The notes beneath the pieces were generated by a model. That model did not search any database, had not been told where the DNA came from, and was given only the letters and a program-made list of their open reading frames with translations. Below, piece by piece: positions 10,215 through 19,442 of a stretch of 48,233 nucleotides of DNA. Position 1 is the stretch's first letter; each line of letters starts with the position of its first letter. A program made the translations under genes and the position numbers. The stretch is from Xanthobacteraceae bacterium (GTDB lineage Bacteria > Pseudomonadota > Alphaproteobacteria > Rhizobiales > Xanthobacteraceae), in assembly GCA_022841625.1 (NCBI GenBank), contig JALHRD010000036.1:1-48233 (forward strand), read 5' to 3'.

Positions 10215-11066
10215 ATGGCCAAAACGCCCACAACCGAAACACCGTCGCTCGCAGACCTCCGCCGCGAGATCGACCGCATCGACGAGTCCATGCACCGCCT
10301 GTTGATGGAACGCGGCGATATCATCGACCGGCTGATTTCCGTGAAACAAACGCAGGAGAACGGCTCCGCATTTCGCCCCGCACGCGAGGCCGAAATGATG
10401 CGACGGCTGGTCGAGCGCCACAAAGGCATTTTGCCGCTCGACACCGCCGAGAGCATCTGGCGCGTGATCATTGCGACTTTCACCTATGTTCAGGCGCCGT
10501 TCGCGGTGCATGCCGACCTCTCCGCCGGCGAGCCCCATATCCGCGACAGCGCGCGCTTTCACTTCGGTTTCACCGTGCCATTCGTCCCGCATATGGGCGC
10601 GGCCAGCGTGGTTGAGGCGGTGGCGGAATCCAAAGGCGATCTCGGCCTGGTGCCAGCCTTCGCGGTGGCCGGCGCCAGCGCATGGTGGAGCGCCCTCGAA
10701 TTCGACGCCGCCCCAAAGATCATCGCACGGTTGCCGTTCATCGACCGCGCCGACCATCCGGCGGCGCTGCCGGTTTTTGTGATTTCGCGCGCCGCACCCG
10801 ACGCCATGGTGCGTGAGGTTTCGACGTGGAGCATTCGCGTTTCGGGTTGGAGCGCAAAGGCTGCCAATGCCCTCGCGCCGATCGCGGAAGCGGTGGCCGT
10901 ACCTGACGCCGCCTTTGATGGTGCAGCGCTATTGGTTTCGATCCCCCATGGCGGCGCCCTGTCCGCGGTCAATAACGTTCTGGTTAAGGCTGATGTAACG
11001 GTCCGCGCGACGGCCCTCGTCGGAAGCCACGCGACCCGCTATAGGGTCCCGTCCGGGCCGCGTTGA
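10215..11066 (+). CDS. Chorismate mutase (AroQ type) with extra C-terminal domain
   Basis: 283 aa. Residues about 10-95 form an AroQ-alpha chorismate mutase helix bundle (LADLRREIDRIDESMHRLL, ERGDIIDRL, FRPAREAEMMRRL), which converts chorismate to prephenate. Residues about 100-275 form a second domain of unclear role, perhaps related to prephenate dehydratase or a binding-protein fold, but no dehydratase TRF-type motif is visible. It heads a plus-strand operon with an aminotransferase and a prephenate dehydrogenase, so a tyrosine/phenylalanine role is strongly supported by context. Confidence 0.9.
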   Translation: MAKTPTTETPSLADLRREIDRIDESMHRLLMERGDIIDRLISVKQTQENGSAFRPAREAEMMRRLVERHKGILPLDTAESIWRVIIATFTYVQAPFAVHADLSAGEPHIRDSARFHFGFTVPFVPHMGAASVVEAVAESKGDLGLVPAFAVAGASAWWSALEFDAAPKIIARLPFIDRADHPAALPVFVISRAAPDAMVREVSTWSIRVSGWSAKAANALAPIAEAVAVPDAAFDGAALLVSIPHGGALSAVNNVLVKADVTVRATALVGSHATRYRVPSGPR

Positions 11067-11111
11067 GCCCCCGGCACGACGACTGGAAGCCCTCGACAGA
11101 AGTATTCGAAA

Positions 11112-12212
11112 ATGACCGCCAACAGGCCACAACCGCGTCCTGGCGTCCTCGCCATCGATCCCTATGTGCCAGGCAAAAGCGCGGCGCAGGGTGTCGCGCG
11201 GGTTTTCAAACTGTCATCCAACGAGACCCCGCTCGGCCCCAGCCCAAAGGCGATCGAAGCCTACCGGGCGGTTGCCGCCCATCTCGAGGATTATCCCGAT
11301 GGCGCCGCCACCCCGCTGCGCGAGGCGATCGGCAAGCAATTCGGTCTCGATCCCGCGCGCATCGTCTGCGGCGCGGGCTCCGACGATCTCCTGAACCTGT
11401 TGGCAGACGCCTATCTGCAGGATGGCGACGAGGCGATCTACACCACCCACGGATTCCTGGTCTATCCGATCGCAACGTTGGGCTCGGGCGCGACCCCTAT
11501 GGTCGCGGCGGAAAAGAACTACACCGCCGATGTCGACGCCATTCTCGACAAGGTCAGCGAACGCACCAAGATGGTGTTCATCGCCAATCCGAACAATCCG
11601 ACCGGGACCTATATTCCGATCCAGGACGTGAAGCGGCTGCAACGTTCGCTACCGCCGCATGTGCTGCTGGTGCTCGATGCCGCCTATTCGGAATATGTCC
11701 GGCGCAACGATTACGAAGCCGGAATCGAACTGGTCGCTACGTCCGACAATGTGGTGATGACGCGCACATTTTCGAAGATCTACGGGCTCGCGGCGCTGCG
11801 GCTCGGCTGGATGTACGGACCGGCACCGATCGTTGACGCGATCAACCGGATCCGCGGACCGTTCAATGTCAACACTGCGGCGATGATGGCCGGCGTCGCG
11901 GCGATCAATGATGTCGCGCACGTCGAAAAGGCCCGCCTTCACAATGAAAACTGGCTCGGCTGGTTGATCGAACAAGTGCGCGCGCTGGGGCTTGAAGTGA
12001 CGCCGAGCGTGGCGAATTTCCTGCTGATCCACTTTCCGCGCACCAAGGGAAAAACCGCAGCCGAGGCGGACGCATTCCTGACCAGCCGGGGCCTGATCCT
12101 GCGCCGGGTGACGTCCTACCACCTGCCCGATGCGCTGCGCATGACGGTGGGCAGCGAAGAGGCCAATCGTTTGGCGGTCGCGACGCTGGCCGAATTTATG
12201 GGGCGCAAGTGA
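11112..12212 (+). CDS. hisC: Histidinol-phosphate / aromatic aminotransferase (HisC family)
   Basis: 366 aa fold-type I PLP enzyme. The motifs are [34 protein letters not shown] and the PLP lysine in [15 protein letters not shown]. HisC enzymes transaminate imidazole acetol phosphate, and many also use prephenate or aromatic keto acids. Its place between chorismate mutase and prephenate dehydrogenase suggests that the aromatic role dominates here; that is inference. The 3' end carries a 14-bp duplication into the next gene. Confidence 0.94.
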   Translation: MTANRPQPRPGVLAIDPYVPGKSAAQGVARVFKLSSNETPLGPSPKAIEAYRAVAAHLEDYPDGAATPLREAIGKQFGLDPARIVCGAGSDDLLNLLADAYLQDGDEAIYTTHGFLVYPIATLGSGATPMVAAEKNYTADVDAILDKVSERTKMVFIANPNNPTGTYIPIQDVKRLQRSLPPHVLLVLDAAYSEYVRRNDYEAGIELVATSDNVVMTRTFSKIYGLAALRLGWMYGPAPIVDAINRIRGPFNVNTAAMMAGVAAINDVAHVEKARLHNENWLGWLIEQVRALGLEVTPSVANFLLIHFPRTKGKTAAEADAFLTSRGLILRRVTSYHLPDALRMTVGSEEANRLAVATLAEFMGRK

Positions 12213-12225
12213 TGGGACGCAAGTG
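12198..12225 (+). repeat. 14-bp tandem duplication across the hisC stop
   Basis: ATGGGGCGCAAGTG (12198-12211) is repeated as ATGGGACGCAAGTG (12212-12225), with one difference. The next gene's ATG begins directly afterwards. Without the second copy, the hisC stop and the downstream ATG would overlap, as in tightly coupled genes. Confidence 0.9.
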
Positions 12226-13203
12226 ATGGCCGCGCCAAAGACCACGCCGCTGTTCAATCGTCTGGCGCTGATCGGCGCCGGCCTGATCGGCTCTTCGATC
12301 GCGCGCGCCGCGCGCGAACAGGGCGTGGTGAAGGAAATCGTCGCCACGGCGCGGTCGCAAGCAACGCGCCAGCGCGTAGTCGCGCTCGGCATCGCCGACA
12401 CGGTCGTGGACAGCAACGTCGCCGCCGTTGCCGGCGCCGACCTCGTGATTGTGTGCATTCCGGTGGGCGCCTGTGGCGCGGTCGCCGCCGAAATCGGACC
12501 GCATCTCAAGGCCGGTGCCGTCGTCTCCGATGTGGGGTCGGTCAAGGGCTCGGTGACGCGCGACATGGCGCCTCATTTGCCGGCCGGCATTCATTTCGTG
12601 CCGGCGCATCCGGTGGCGGGAACGGAATATTCCGGCCCCGATGCCGGCTTCGCCGAACTGTTTGTCAACCGGTGGTGCATCCTGACGCCCCCGGAAGGCA
12701 CCGATCCCAAGGCGGTCGAGCGCCTGGCTGCATTTTGGAGCGCATTCGGCGCCAAAGTCGAGACCATGACTGCCGATCACCATGACCTGGTGCTGGCGGT
12801 GACCAGCCATTTGCCGCATCTGATTGCCTACACCATCGTCGGCACCGCATTCGCACTGCGCGAAGTCACGCAGTCGGAAGTGCTGAAGTTCTCCGCCGGC
12901 GGCTTCCGCGATTTCACCCGCATTGCCTCGTCCGATCCCACCATGTGGCGCGACATTTTCCTCGCCAACAAGGAAGCCGTGCTGGAAATGCTCGGCCGAT
13001 TCAACGAGGACGTGTCGGAACTCACGCGGGCAATACGACGCGACGACGGCCAAGCGCTGTTCGACATTTTTTCCGAGCGCCGCGCCATCCGGGGCAGTAT
13101 TGTCGCGATGGGTCAGGATTCCGCCGCGCCCGATTTCGGGCGGCCGCATCCGAACCTGCCGGCCGATCCCTTGCCGAAGCCTTATGCAGCGGATCAAGAT
13201 TAA
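12226..13203 (+). CDS. Prephenate/arogenate dehydrogenase family protein
   Basis: 325 aa from ATG 12226 (GTG 12223 is also in frame). The NAD-binding motif LALIGAGLIGSSIA is followed by the TyrA-family segments SDVGSVKGSV, HPVAGTEYSG and an ETMTADHHDLVLAVTSHLPH-type active-site stretch. The enzyme oxidatively decarboxylates prephenate or arogenate in tyrosine synthesis. It is the last clear aromatic gene of the operon. There is no ACT domain, so feedback control through this subunit is not evident. Confidence 0.93.
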   Translation: MAAPKTTPLFNRLALIGAGLIGSSIARAAREQGVVKEIVATARSQATRQRVVALGIADTVVDSNVAAVAGADLVIVCIPVGACGAVAAEIGPHLKAGAVVSDVGSVKGSVTRDMAPHLPAGIHFVPAHPVAGTEYSGPDAGFAELFVNRWCILTPPEGTDPKAVERLAAFWSAFGAKVETMTADHHDLVLAVTSHLPHLIAYTIVGTAFALREVTQSEVLKFSAGGFRDFTRIASSDPTMWRDIFLANKEAVLEMLGRFNEDVSELTRAIRRDDGQALFDIFSERRAIRGSIVAMGQDSAAPDFGRPHPNLPADPLPKPYAADQD

Positions 13204-13207
13204 ATTC

Positions 13208-14044
13208 ATGCCACCGATTGGACCAGCGACATTCCTTTGCCGCGTAAGTTCGCGCTGGACCCCGATAGCCGCAGCGCTGGCACTTTTGCTGGTCAGCGTC
13301 CCACATGCATCCGCGCAGGTCTGCACCGATCCGACGCTGATGCAGTTCGCGGTGACCGGCAAGATCGTCCGCAGTCGCGTAGGCTTTACGCAAGGCTTGG
13401 AGTTTCGCGACGGCCTGCTCTACGAGAGCACTGGCAATGTCGGCGGCACCACGCAACTCAACACCATCACCCTCGACGGCAAGGTGACGACATTGGCGGA
13501 TCAAGGCCGCAAGGTATTCGGCGAGGGCCTCACCATTCTGAACGACGAGGTAGTGCAATTGACCTGGCAGGAGCGGCAGGTTTTTGTTTACGACCTCAGC
13601 GGCAAGCTGAAACGGCAAATGCGTAATCCGCGCGACGGCTGGGGCCTGTCCCACGACGGCACCAGCTTGCTGTTCACCGACGGCGGCCCCTCACTGTTCT
13701 ATGCCGATCCCAAGACATTCAAGCTCGGGAAGACGGTAGCAATCCGGGCGGGCAAGAACGAAGTCGCTGGCGTCAACGAACTCGAACGCGTCGATGGCAA
13801 ACTTTACGGCAATATCTTTACGACCCGCTCGATCGTGCGTTTCGATCCGGCGACTGGCTGCATCGATGCGGTCGCCGATCTCGCGATGCTATGGAGTGTG
13901 ATGACCCCCGACGAACGGGCGAGCACCAACGATACCGAGAATGTGCTTAATGGCATCGCCTATGACGGCGCGACCGGCCTGTTCTATCTCACCGGCAAAC
14001 GCTGGCGCGCGATCTTTATCGGGCGCTTCCGCGATCTGAAATAG
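13208..14044 (+). CDS. Glutamine cyclotransferase-like secreted protein
   Basis: 278 aa from ATG 13208; an in-frame ATG at 13184 would overlap the preceding gene by 20 bases. A signal peptide (hydrophobic AAALALLLVSV, cleavage after ASAQ) is followed by a five-bladed propeller of the glutaminyl-peptide cyclotransferase family. Typical segments are GFTQGLEF, LTWQERQVFVYD, GWGLSHDG, GVNELERVDGKLYGNI and NGIAYDGATGLFYLTGKRW. The family converts N-terminal glutamine to pyroglutamate outside the cytoplasm. It lies 4 bases downstream of the dehydrogenase gene, so it is cotranscribed with it. Confidence 0.9.
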   Translation: MPPIGPATFLCRVSSRWTPIAAALALLLVSVPHASAQVCTDPTLMQFAVTGKIVRSRVGFTQGLEFRDGLLYESTGNVGGTTQLNTITLDGKVTTLADQGRKVFGEGLTILNDEVVQLTWQERQVFVYDLSGKLKRQMRNPRDGWGLSHDGTSLLFTDGGPSLFYADPKTFKLGKTVAIRAGKNEVAGVNELERVDGKLYGNIFTTRSIVRFDPATGCIDAVADLAMLWSVMTPDERASTNDTENVLNGIAYDGATGLFYLTGKRWRAIFIGRFRDLK

Positions 14045-14077
14045 CCACGCGCGGTGCGGCCTTTCCGGATCGCGCCC

Positions 14078-15196
14078 TCAGAACAGCGACGGCGCGCGGC
14101 CGACCGGAAGCGGACCGAGCATGATCCGTCCGTCTACGAATCGCAGCGGCACACTCAGCGCCGGCTTGCCCTCAAGTGTGGTGCGCTTTCCTATGGCATC
14201 GAGCCCGACCATGATGCCGGGCGCCACGTTCTTGCGCGCGATATTGCCGAGCCCCGGCAGCAGTCGATCGAGCTTGTCGATGGCGGAACCGACCCGGCCC
14301 TGCGAGGCGATGGCTTCGAGATCGAGTTGCTTGAGCACATGCTCGATACCAACCACCGTCAATTGCAATTGACCTTCGAGATTGCCGCTCTCGGTCAGGC
14401 CGAGCGTGCCGGAGCCGACGGCAATGGTCTCGCCCTGCTGCAACCGTCCATTGGCAATTTCAAGCTTGCCACCGCGCGCCTGCAATTCCCGCAGACGCGC
14501 CGACCATGGCTTTGGCGCAAAATCGGCAAGCCCACGAACGATCGCGGAAAGCTCAAGATCGATCGGCGCCGTCATAACGGCGTGGACCTCGGGCGCGGTG
14601 GCGGCCGTGGTGCGTACGCCAAGTTCAATCACCGGATTATCATTGACCGCGCCGCTGACCATCCGGCCATGCAGTTCAAGCCTTTTGGCGCCAAAGCTAA
14701 CCTTGCCACCGCCCGGTTGCTGCACATCGAGATTGTCAAACACCATGGCGCCACGCTGCGGGGCCCGCGGCGTCCCGCGAACACTGGACTGGCCGAGCGT
14801 CCAATTCGCAACATAAGCCGGTGGCTGGCCCGCCTCGGCAATGGTCAACGGGCTCTTAAATTCGCTGATCAGGTGAGTCGGCTGATAGACCTGCGCCAAT
14901 ACGACGAGATCGGCCCCCTTGAGCAGCAGCGGCGCGCCCATGCCGCGCAATTCGACACTGGGCGTGCCGCAGCGCACTTCAATGCGGAACGGAAATCCGC
15001 TGATCGATTCGGAACCGCAGGCATAGACACGGCCCGATTTCGCCTCGCGCGCCCGCCAACCGGCAAGCGCCTGTTCGGCCTTGCCGACGGCAAAGAACCA
15101 GGCGCCGGTCCAGAGCCCCGCAAATACGACCAATAGGCCGAACGGCACGAATATCGGCCACCGGCGGCGACGAGCTGCGGACTGGGTATCGGGCAT
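14078..15196 (-). CDS. DUF2125 domain-containing membrane-anchored protein
   Basis: 372 aa from ATG 15196; the open frame continues upstream to 15358 without family-like sequence. There is an N-terminal membrane anchor (FVPFGLLVVFAGLWTGAWFF), then a repetitive beta-rich periplasmic region with CGSESISGFPFRIEVRC near the start, as in DUF2125 proteins of alphaproteobacteria. The function is unknown; a relation to AsmA-like envelope proteins is possible. It is convergent with the cyclotransferase gene. Confidence 0.85.
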   Translation of the reverse strand: MPDTQSAARRRRWPIFVPFGLLVVFAGLWTGAWFFAVGKAEQALAGWRAREAKSGRVYACGSESISGFPFRIEVRCGTPSVELRGMGAPLLLKGADLVVLAQVYQPTHLISEFKSPLTIAEAGQPPAYVANWTLGQSSVRGTPRAPQRGAMVFDNLDVQQPGGGKVSFGAKRLELHGRMVSGAVNDNPVIELGVRTTAATAPEVHAVMTAPIDLELSAIVRGLADFAPKPWSARLRELQARGGKLEIANGRLQQGETIAVGSGTLGLTESGNLEGQLQLTVVGIEHVLKQLDLEAIASQGRVGSAIDKLDRLLPGLGNIARKNVAPGIMVGLDAIGKRTTLEGKPALSVPLRFVDGRIMLGPLPVGRAPSLF

Positions 15197-15332
15197 CGCT
15201 GTTGCGCTCACAATTTGCGCGTATCGTCGCGCGTTGGGTCTCGCTTGGCTTGGGCGACGTACCCGGCTGCGCTTCTCAAGCCCGTCGAATAAGGCGTTTG
15301 CAAGGAAATAATACCCCCGCGTGGCGTCTCTA

Positions 15333-17663
15333 CTACAGTCTTCCAGCCAGAAGACCAAACAGCCGCGGCGGCGTCACCGGATACTCGCCGATCCGCACCC
15401 CGAACGGCTTGAGCGCGCTTTCGATCGCCGACACAATCGCGGCGGCGGCCGGCACGCAGCCGGATTCGCCGACCCCCTTCACGCCCAGCGGATTGAGCGG
15501 CGAGGGATAAGCGGCGAACGTCACCTCGATGTTTGGAACCTCCATTGCGCCGGGCAGGAGATAATCGCCAAAGGTGGTCGTGGTCGGCTGCGCCTGATCG
15601 TCATAAGCCATCAGCTCAAACAGCGCATTGCCGATGCCATGGGCCACACCACCAACAATCTGACCTTCGACAATCATCGGATTGATCACCCGCCCGCTGT
15701 CGTTGACCACCACATAGCGCAGAAACCGCACGCCGCAGGTGTCGATGTCGACCTCAAGCTCAACCGCGTGACAACCGATGCCATAGGTCAGCGTCGGTGG
15801 AATGAAGTTCTGCATGCTTTCGAGACCCGGCTCAAAATTGCCAGGCAGCGAATAACCCGGCACGCCGGACACCGCCTCCGCCACCATCTGTAATGTCACG
15901 CCGCTGCCCGGCACGCCGGCGACTTCGATACGGCCGGCACGTATTTCAAGATCGCCGGGACTTGCTTCCAGCATGTGGGCTGCGACCGCCAGCGCTTTCT
16001 CACGCACTGCCACCGCGGCGAGATGCACCGCCGAGCCCGCGGTGATTGTCTGCCGGCTGGCAAAGCCGCCCTGCCCGTGTGGAATGACCGCGGTGTCGCC
16101 CGCAACCACCGCGACCGAATCCGGCGCGACGCCGAATTGCTCGGCGCAGATTTGCGCAAGCGCGGTCCGGATACCCTGCCCCATTGGCATGGCGCCGGTA
16201 TAGACCGAGATGCGGCCGGAACGGCCAATGCGCACGATACCGGATTCGAACGGACCGCGGCCGGTGCCTTTCATGCCGCTGGCAAGACCAAGACCGATGT
16301 AACGCCCCTCGGCGTGCGCGCGCGCCTGGCGCGCGGCGAAGCCTCGGTAATCGACCGCGTCCATCGCAAGCTGCTGGCAGTGCGGAAAATCGCCGCTGTC
16401 GAGCGTGATCGCCGATCCGGCGCGTGTCTTCAGCGGCGTGGTGTAAGGAATTTTGTCGGCCGGCACCAGGTTTCGCCGCCGCACTTCGGCGCGGTCGAGC
16501 GCGAGTTCGTCGGCAATAGCGTCGAGCAGGCGCTCCATGGCGAAGGCGCCCTCAGGATAGCCCGCGCCGCGCACCGGCATGGTGGCGACCTTGTTGGTCT
16601 CGACCACCTGCACATCGAGTTCATAGGCCGGCAGCACATAGGGCCCTGGCAACGCCGTCGACGCGTTAAACGGCAGATTGACGCCCTGCGGCGTGTAGGC
16701 GCCCTCGTCATGAATCATGCGGCCGCGCACGCCTAGCAGCCGGCCATCGTTATCGAACGCGACCTCAAGGTCCCAATATTGATCGCGCTCCTGGATTGCC
16801 GACAGAAAATGCTCGCGACGATCCTCGATCCATTTGATTGGCCGCCGCAGCATCAGCGCGGCCGCTGCGACCGCGACTTCTTCCGGATACATGACGAATT
16901 TGGCGCCAAAGCCACCGCCGACTTCGGGCGCGACCACCCGCACCTGATTTTCATCAAGCCGCAAAAGCGTCATCAGAAACGCTCTGACCTCGTGTGCGAG
17001 CTGGGTCGACGACCACACCGTCAGGCGGTCTTCATTGGAGTCATAGGCCGCCAACACGCCGCGGCCTTCGATCGAATGGGCGCCGCCGCGATGCTGCTTG
17101 AGGTTGATTGCGGCCTGGCGCGGCGCGCGGACAAACGCGCCCGCAACGTCGCCATAGGACTGCCGAAACGCATGCATCAGATTGCTGGATTTTTTGCTGT
17201 GTGCGCGCGGCGCGTCCGGCGCCAGCGCGGCGCGGCAGTCCGACGCCGCCGGCAGCGGCTCATAATCCACCGCAACCAGGCTCATCGCGTCCTCGGCAAG
17301 GTAGCGCGTCTGCGCCACCACCATCGCCACCGCCTCGCCAACAAACGCGACTTCATCCTTGGCCAGGACGAATTGCGTGATGTCTCCGGGCAAGGCGGCG
17401 GTGCGAAATTGCAGCGGAATGCGCTCTTGCGACAGCCATGGCGCGAGATCGGCCAATGTGAATACCGCGTGGACGCCGGGCAACCGCCGCGCGGCGCTCG
17501 CATCGATGCTGCGAATCCGCGCATGGGCATGCGGGCTGCGCACAAACGCCGCCTGCACCATATCCGCAATCTGCAAATCGTCGACAAAGCGGGCTTGACC
17601 CCGCAACAGGGGCCGATCCTCGATCCGAGGTACCGATTTTCCGATGTAATGGAGTTCCGTCAT
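15333..17663 (-). CDS. Xanthine dehydrogenase family protein, molybdopterin-binding large subunit (CoxL-like)
   Basis: 776 aa from ATG 17663; a TTG lies nine bases upstream. The N-terminal domain starts GKSVPRIEDRPLLRGQARF. Cofactor-domain motifs are GGGFGAKF, MPVRGAGYPEGAFAMERLLD and the catalytic Glu in GVKGVGESGCVPAA. The active-site loop is of the GAG(R/Y) kind (form II), not the AYRCSFR of true CO dehydrogenase. Such enzymes hydroxylate aldehydes or heterocycles. The FAD (M) and Fe-S (S) subunit genes normally beside it are absent on both sides. Confidence 0.93.
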   Translation of the reverse strand: MTELHYIGKSVPRIEDRPLLRGQARFVDDLQIADMVQAAFVRSPHAHARIRSIDASAARRLPGVHAVFTLADLAPWLSQERIPLQFRTAALPGDITQFVLAKDEVAFVGEAVAMVVAQTRYLAEDAMSLVAVDYEPLPAASDCRAALAPDAPRAHSKKSSNLMHAFRQSYGDVAGAFVRAPRQAAINLKQHRGGAHSIEGRGVLAAYDSNEDRLTVWSSTQLAHEVRAFLMTLLRLDENQVRVVAPEVGGGFGAKFVMYPEEVAVAAAALMLRRPIKWIEDRREHFLSAIQERDQYWDLEVAFDNDGRLLGVRGRMIHDEGAYTPQGVNLPFNASTALPGPYVLPAYELDVQVVETNKVATMPVRGAGYPEGAFAMERLLDAIADELALDRAEVRRRNLVPADKIPYTTPLKTRAGSAITLDSGDFPHCQQLAMDAVDYRGFAARQARAHAEGRYIGLGLASGMKGTGRGPFESGIVRIGRSGRISVYTGAMPMGQGIRTALAQICAEQFGVAPDSVAVVAGDTAVIPHGQGGFASRQTITAGSAVHLAAVAVREKALAVAAHMLEASPGDLEIRAGRIEVAGVPGSGVTLQMVAEAVSGVPGYSLPGNFEPGLESMQNFIPPTLTYGIGCHAVELEVDIDTCGVRFLRYVVVNDSGRVINPMIVEGQIVGGVAHGIGNALFELMAYDDQAQPTTTTFGDYLLPGAMEVPNIEVTFAAYPSPLNPLGVKGVGESGCVPAAAAIVSAIESALKPFGVRIGEYPVTPPRLFGLLAGRL

Positions 17664-18619
17664 AGTCCGCAATTTGGCTGTCAGCGCATCTTGAGTTTCC
17701 AGCGGACAAGGTCAATCGCTATTTGACGCCCAGCCCGGCATGCGCAGGCAGACCGTGGTTGTAACTTCGATTGCAATTAAAACTACGATGACCCTCATTC
17801 TCCGATGAGACGCGGTCTTCGGGCAATGTCGTCAAAGACGCAAACATCGTCTAGGATTGAAAGACGCCGATCCTCAAGACGCCTCAACCAATCACCGCGT
17901 GAGATGCTGTTATGCAGCAACCGTGTACGTATTGGCGGAGGGAGAGGAACTGGGATCCAACATTCTCCTCGTAGGCCAGCGGGCTCCATCGTAGGCCACC
18001 GTACAGGAGCGAATGGCGTAGAAGTGCAACCGCTCTCCAACAATCTCCCAGTACTATCGCGGCGCGCATGCGTCGCTCGAACGTGACTCGAATATTGACG
18101 GATATTTCGGGATGCCGGCGGCGGACTTCCGCGGCCTGATGCGCTTGACAATCCGGCGCGTTGGGTCAGAATTTCATTTTACCATCTCCGGCTCGGAGGT
18201 TGACATGGCTCCATCCAGTCAAATGGCCGCGATGATTGCTGCGGCGCGCGTTTGGATCGCAGCATAGCGGCAAGCACACGAACGGTGCGCCGGGAGCGAC
18301 CATGGTGGGTTGATCGGTTGGGCCAGATGCCCCCCACTGGCCGATAGGCACGACTCCACATTGGCCGCTCCCGGCGGCGCGTCGATTCGGTTTGCATTCG
18401 CGATCGTTCTGCATACCAGCGCGCGGCCATTGCAGGCTTGCGTCAATGCGCCAGCAAGACGGGGCAGACCGGCAGAAGCTGTTTATTGCGCAGTGAGGCG
18501 CGCGAAGCCGGACCATAAGTTCATCATTTGACATGGGTCGGCGACACCGGCCGATGCTCGCTTTGGAGTTGGCGGCGTCGGTCATACACCGCTAGTTCAA
18601 TTGAGGTTGGAGGACTCTC
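17664..18619. other. About 950 bp without a recognisable gene
   Basis: No open frame here shows a family signature. Some minus-strand frames (for example 17795-18151) are open but read like shuffled sequence. A 20-codon ORF (18205-18267) follows a good GGAGG site but is not recognisable. Together with the broken genes just downstream, this looks like decayed DNA. Confidence 0.5.
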
Positions 18620-18788
18620 CTGACCATCATTGCAATGACCCGAGAGATGGGATCACGCGGAAGAGATGTGGCTCTTGGCCTTGCAGATCGTTCGGGATTG
18701 GAAGTCATTCACCACGATCTTGTGGAATGCGACCTTGCCAAGCGCACGCACCTGCCTGAGAGTCAAGTGCATCGGTTCCTTGAAGGGG
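18620..18788 (+). pseudogene. Truncated cytidylate kinase-like protein
   Basis: Only the N-terminal portion remains: TIIAMTREMGSRGRDVALGL, EVIHHDLVE and LPESQVHRFLEG. These match the start of the 'cytidylate kinase-like family' proteins of Bradyrhizobium relatives, normally over 200 aa. GGAGGA lies properly upstream, but the expected start codon reads CTG (18620). After about 18788 the frame runs into antisense acetate kinase sequence, so the gene is cut there. Confidence 0.7.
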
Positions 18789-19166
18789 GTTTTCGCTGTG
18801 GGATCGCTGGGCCTTCGACCGCACGCGTTTCGCTATGCGCCATCCCATGCACAACCCGGTGTCCCACAGCTTGATCGAAGCGAACACCTGCTGCGTTTCA
18901 AGCCAATCCAATAGAAAGGTGACCGCCGAACCGTGATTATCGGTGTCGATGGTACGACTATCCTGCGATTGTCCCGTATAGTCCTTGAAGGTCAAATTCG
19001 TACCGCTCAGACCGACGCGATCCACTTTTCCATCCAGCAGCCGCCGCAACGGTTCACCTTCATCATACAGCGCAAACCGGATGCTCGATGAGCCGCCGTT
19101 AATCGTTAAGAGAGAACGCGACTCGCAGCTTGCCGCCGAGGTTTTAGCGTGTGTGGCCAATCCCAC
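18789..19166 (-). pseudogene. ackA: Acetate kinase fragment with frameshift
   Basis: The N-terminal part of acetate kinase is readable: LLTINGGSSSIRFALYDEG (phosphate/nucleotide-binding start of the AckA fold) and DNHGSAVTFLLDWLE. The expected GHRVVHGM continues only in another frame, placing a single-base frameshift near 18871. Similarity ends near 18800, where the cytidylate kinase-like fragment begins on the opposite strand. More than two thirds of the protein is missing. Confidence 0.78.
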
Positions 19167-19285
19167 TGGGCTTGTTGACCTCTCAAGTGATTATTGAGAT
19201 GAGCATGTAAGGATTTTACTTTGAGCTACGATCACTTGATTCAATAGCCAAAGGTTCGTCTGCGCCGAAATACGGGGCACGAATT

Positions 19286-19399
19286 TCAGCGACGGGACGC
19301 AAGGACAGCGATGCCGACGACGGCCAGAACGAGCACAAGCAGGCCGATTCCTCCGAACCCACCCATTCCCCAGCCCATCCCCCATCCTTCGCCCATCAT
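19286..19399 (-). CDS. Small single-span membrane protein (37 aa)
   Basis: Short ORF starting MMGEGWGMGWGMGGF, followed by one hydrophobic span (LLVLVLAVVGIAVLA) and a basic SRR end. GAGGGAG lies about 9 bases upstream of ATG 19399. Small Gly/Met/Trp-rich membrane proteins of this kind are common in stress regions of Rhizobiales. It is 43 bases downstream of the pyridoxamine oxidase-like gene and likely in the same operon. The function is unknown. Confidence 0.7.
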   Translation of the reverse strand: MMGEGWGMGWGMGGFGGIGLLVLVLAVVGIAVLASRR

Positions 19400-19442
19400 T
19401 TTCGTTCTCCCTCAAAAAGGATTCCGCATATTCAGAGCAATA

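Noticed and set aside
12196-13362. Minus-strand open frame opposite the prephenate dehydrogenase gene
   Set aside because: The plus strand carries a full NAD-binding enzyme; the shadow has no recognisable domain.
16779-17726. Plus-strand open frame opposite the CoxL-like gene
   Set aside because: Composition typical of an antisense frame, no start site and no motif.
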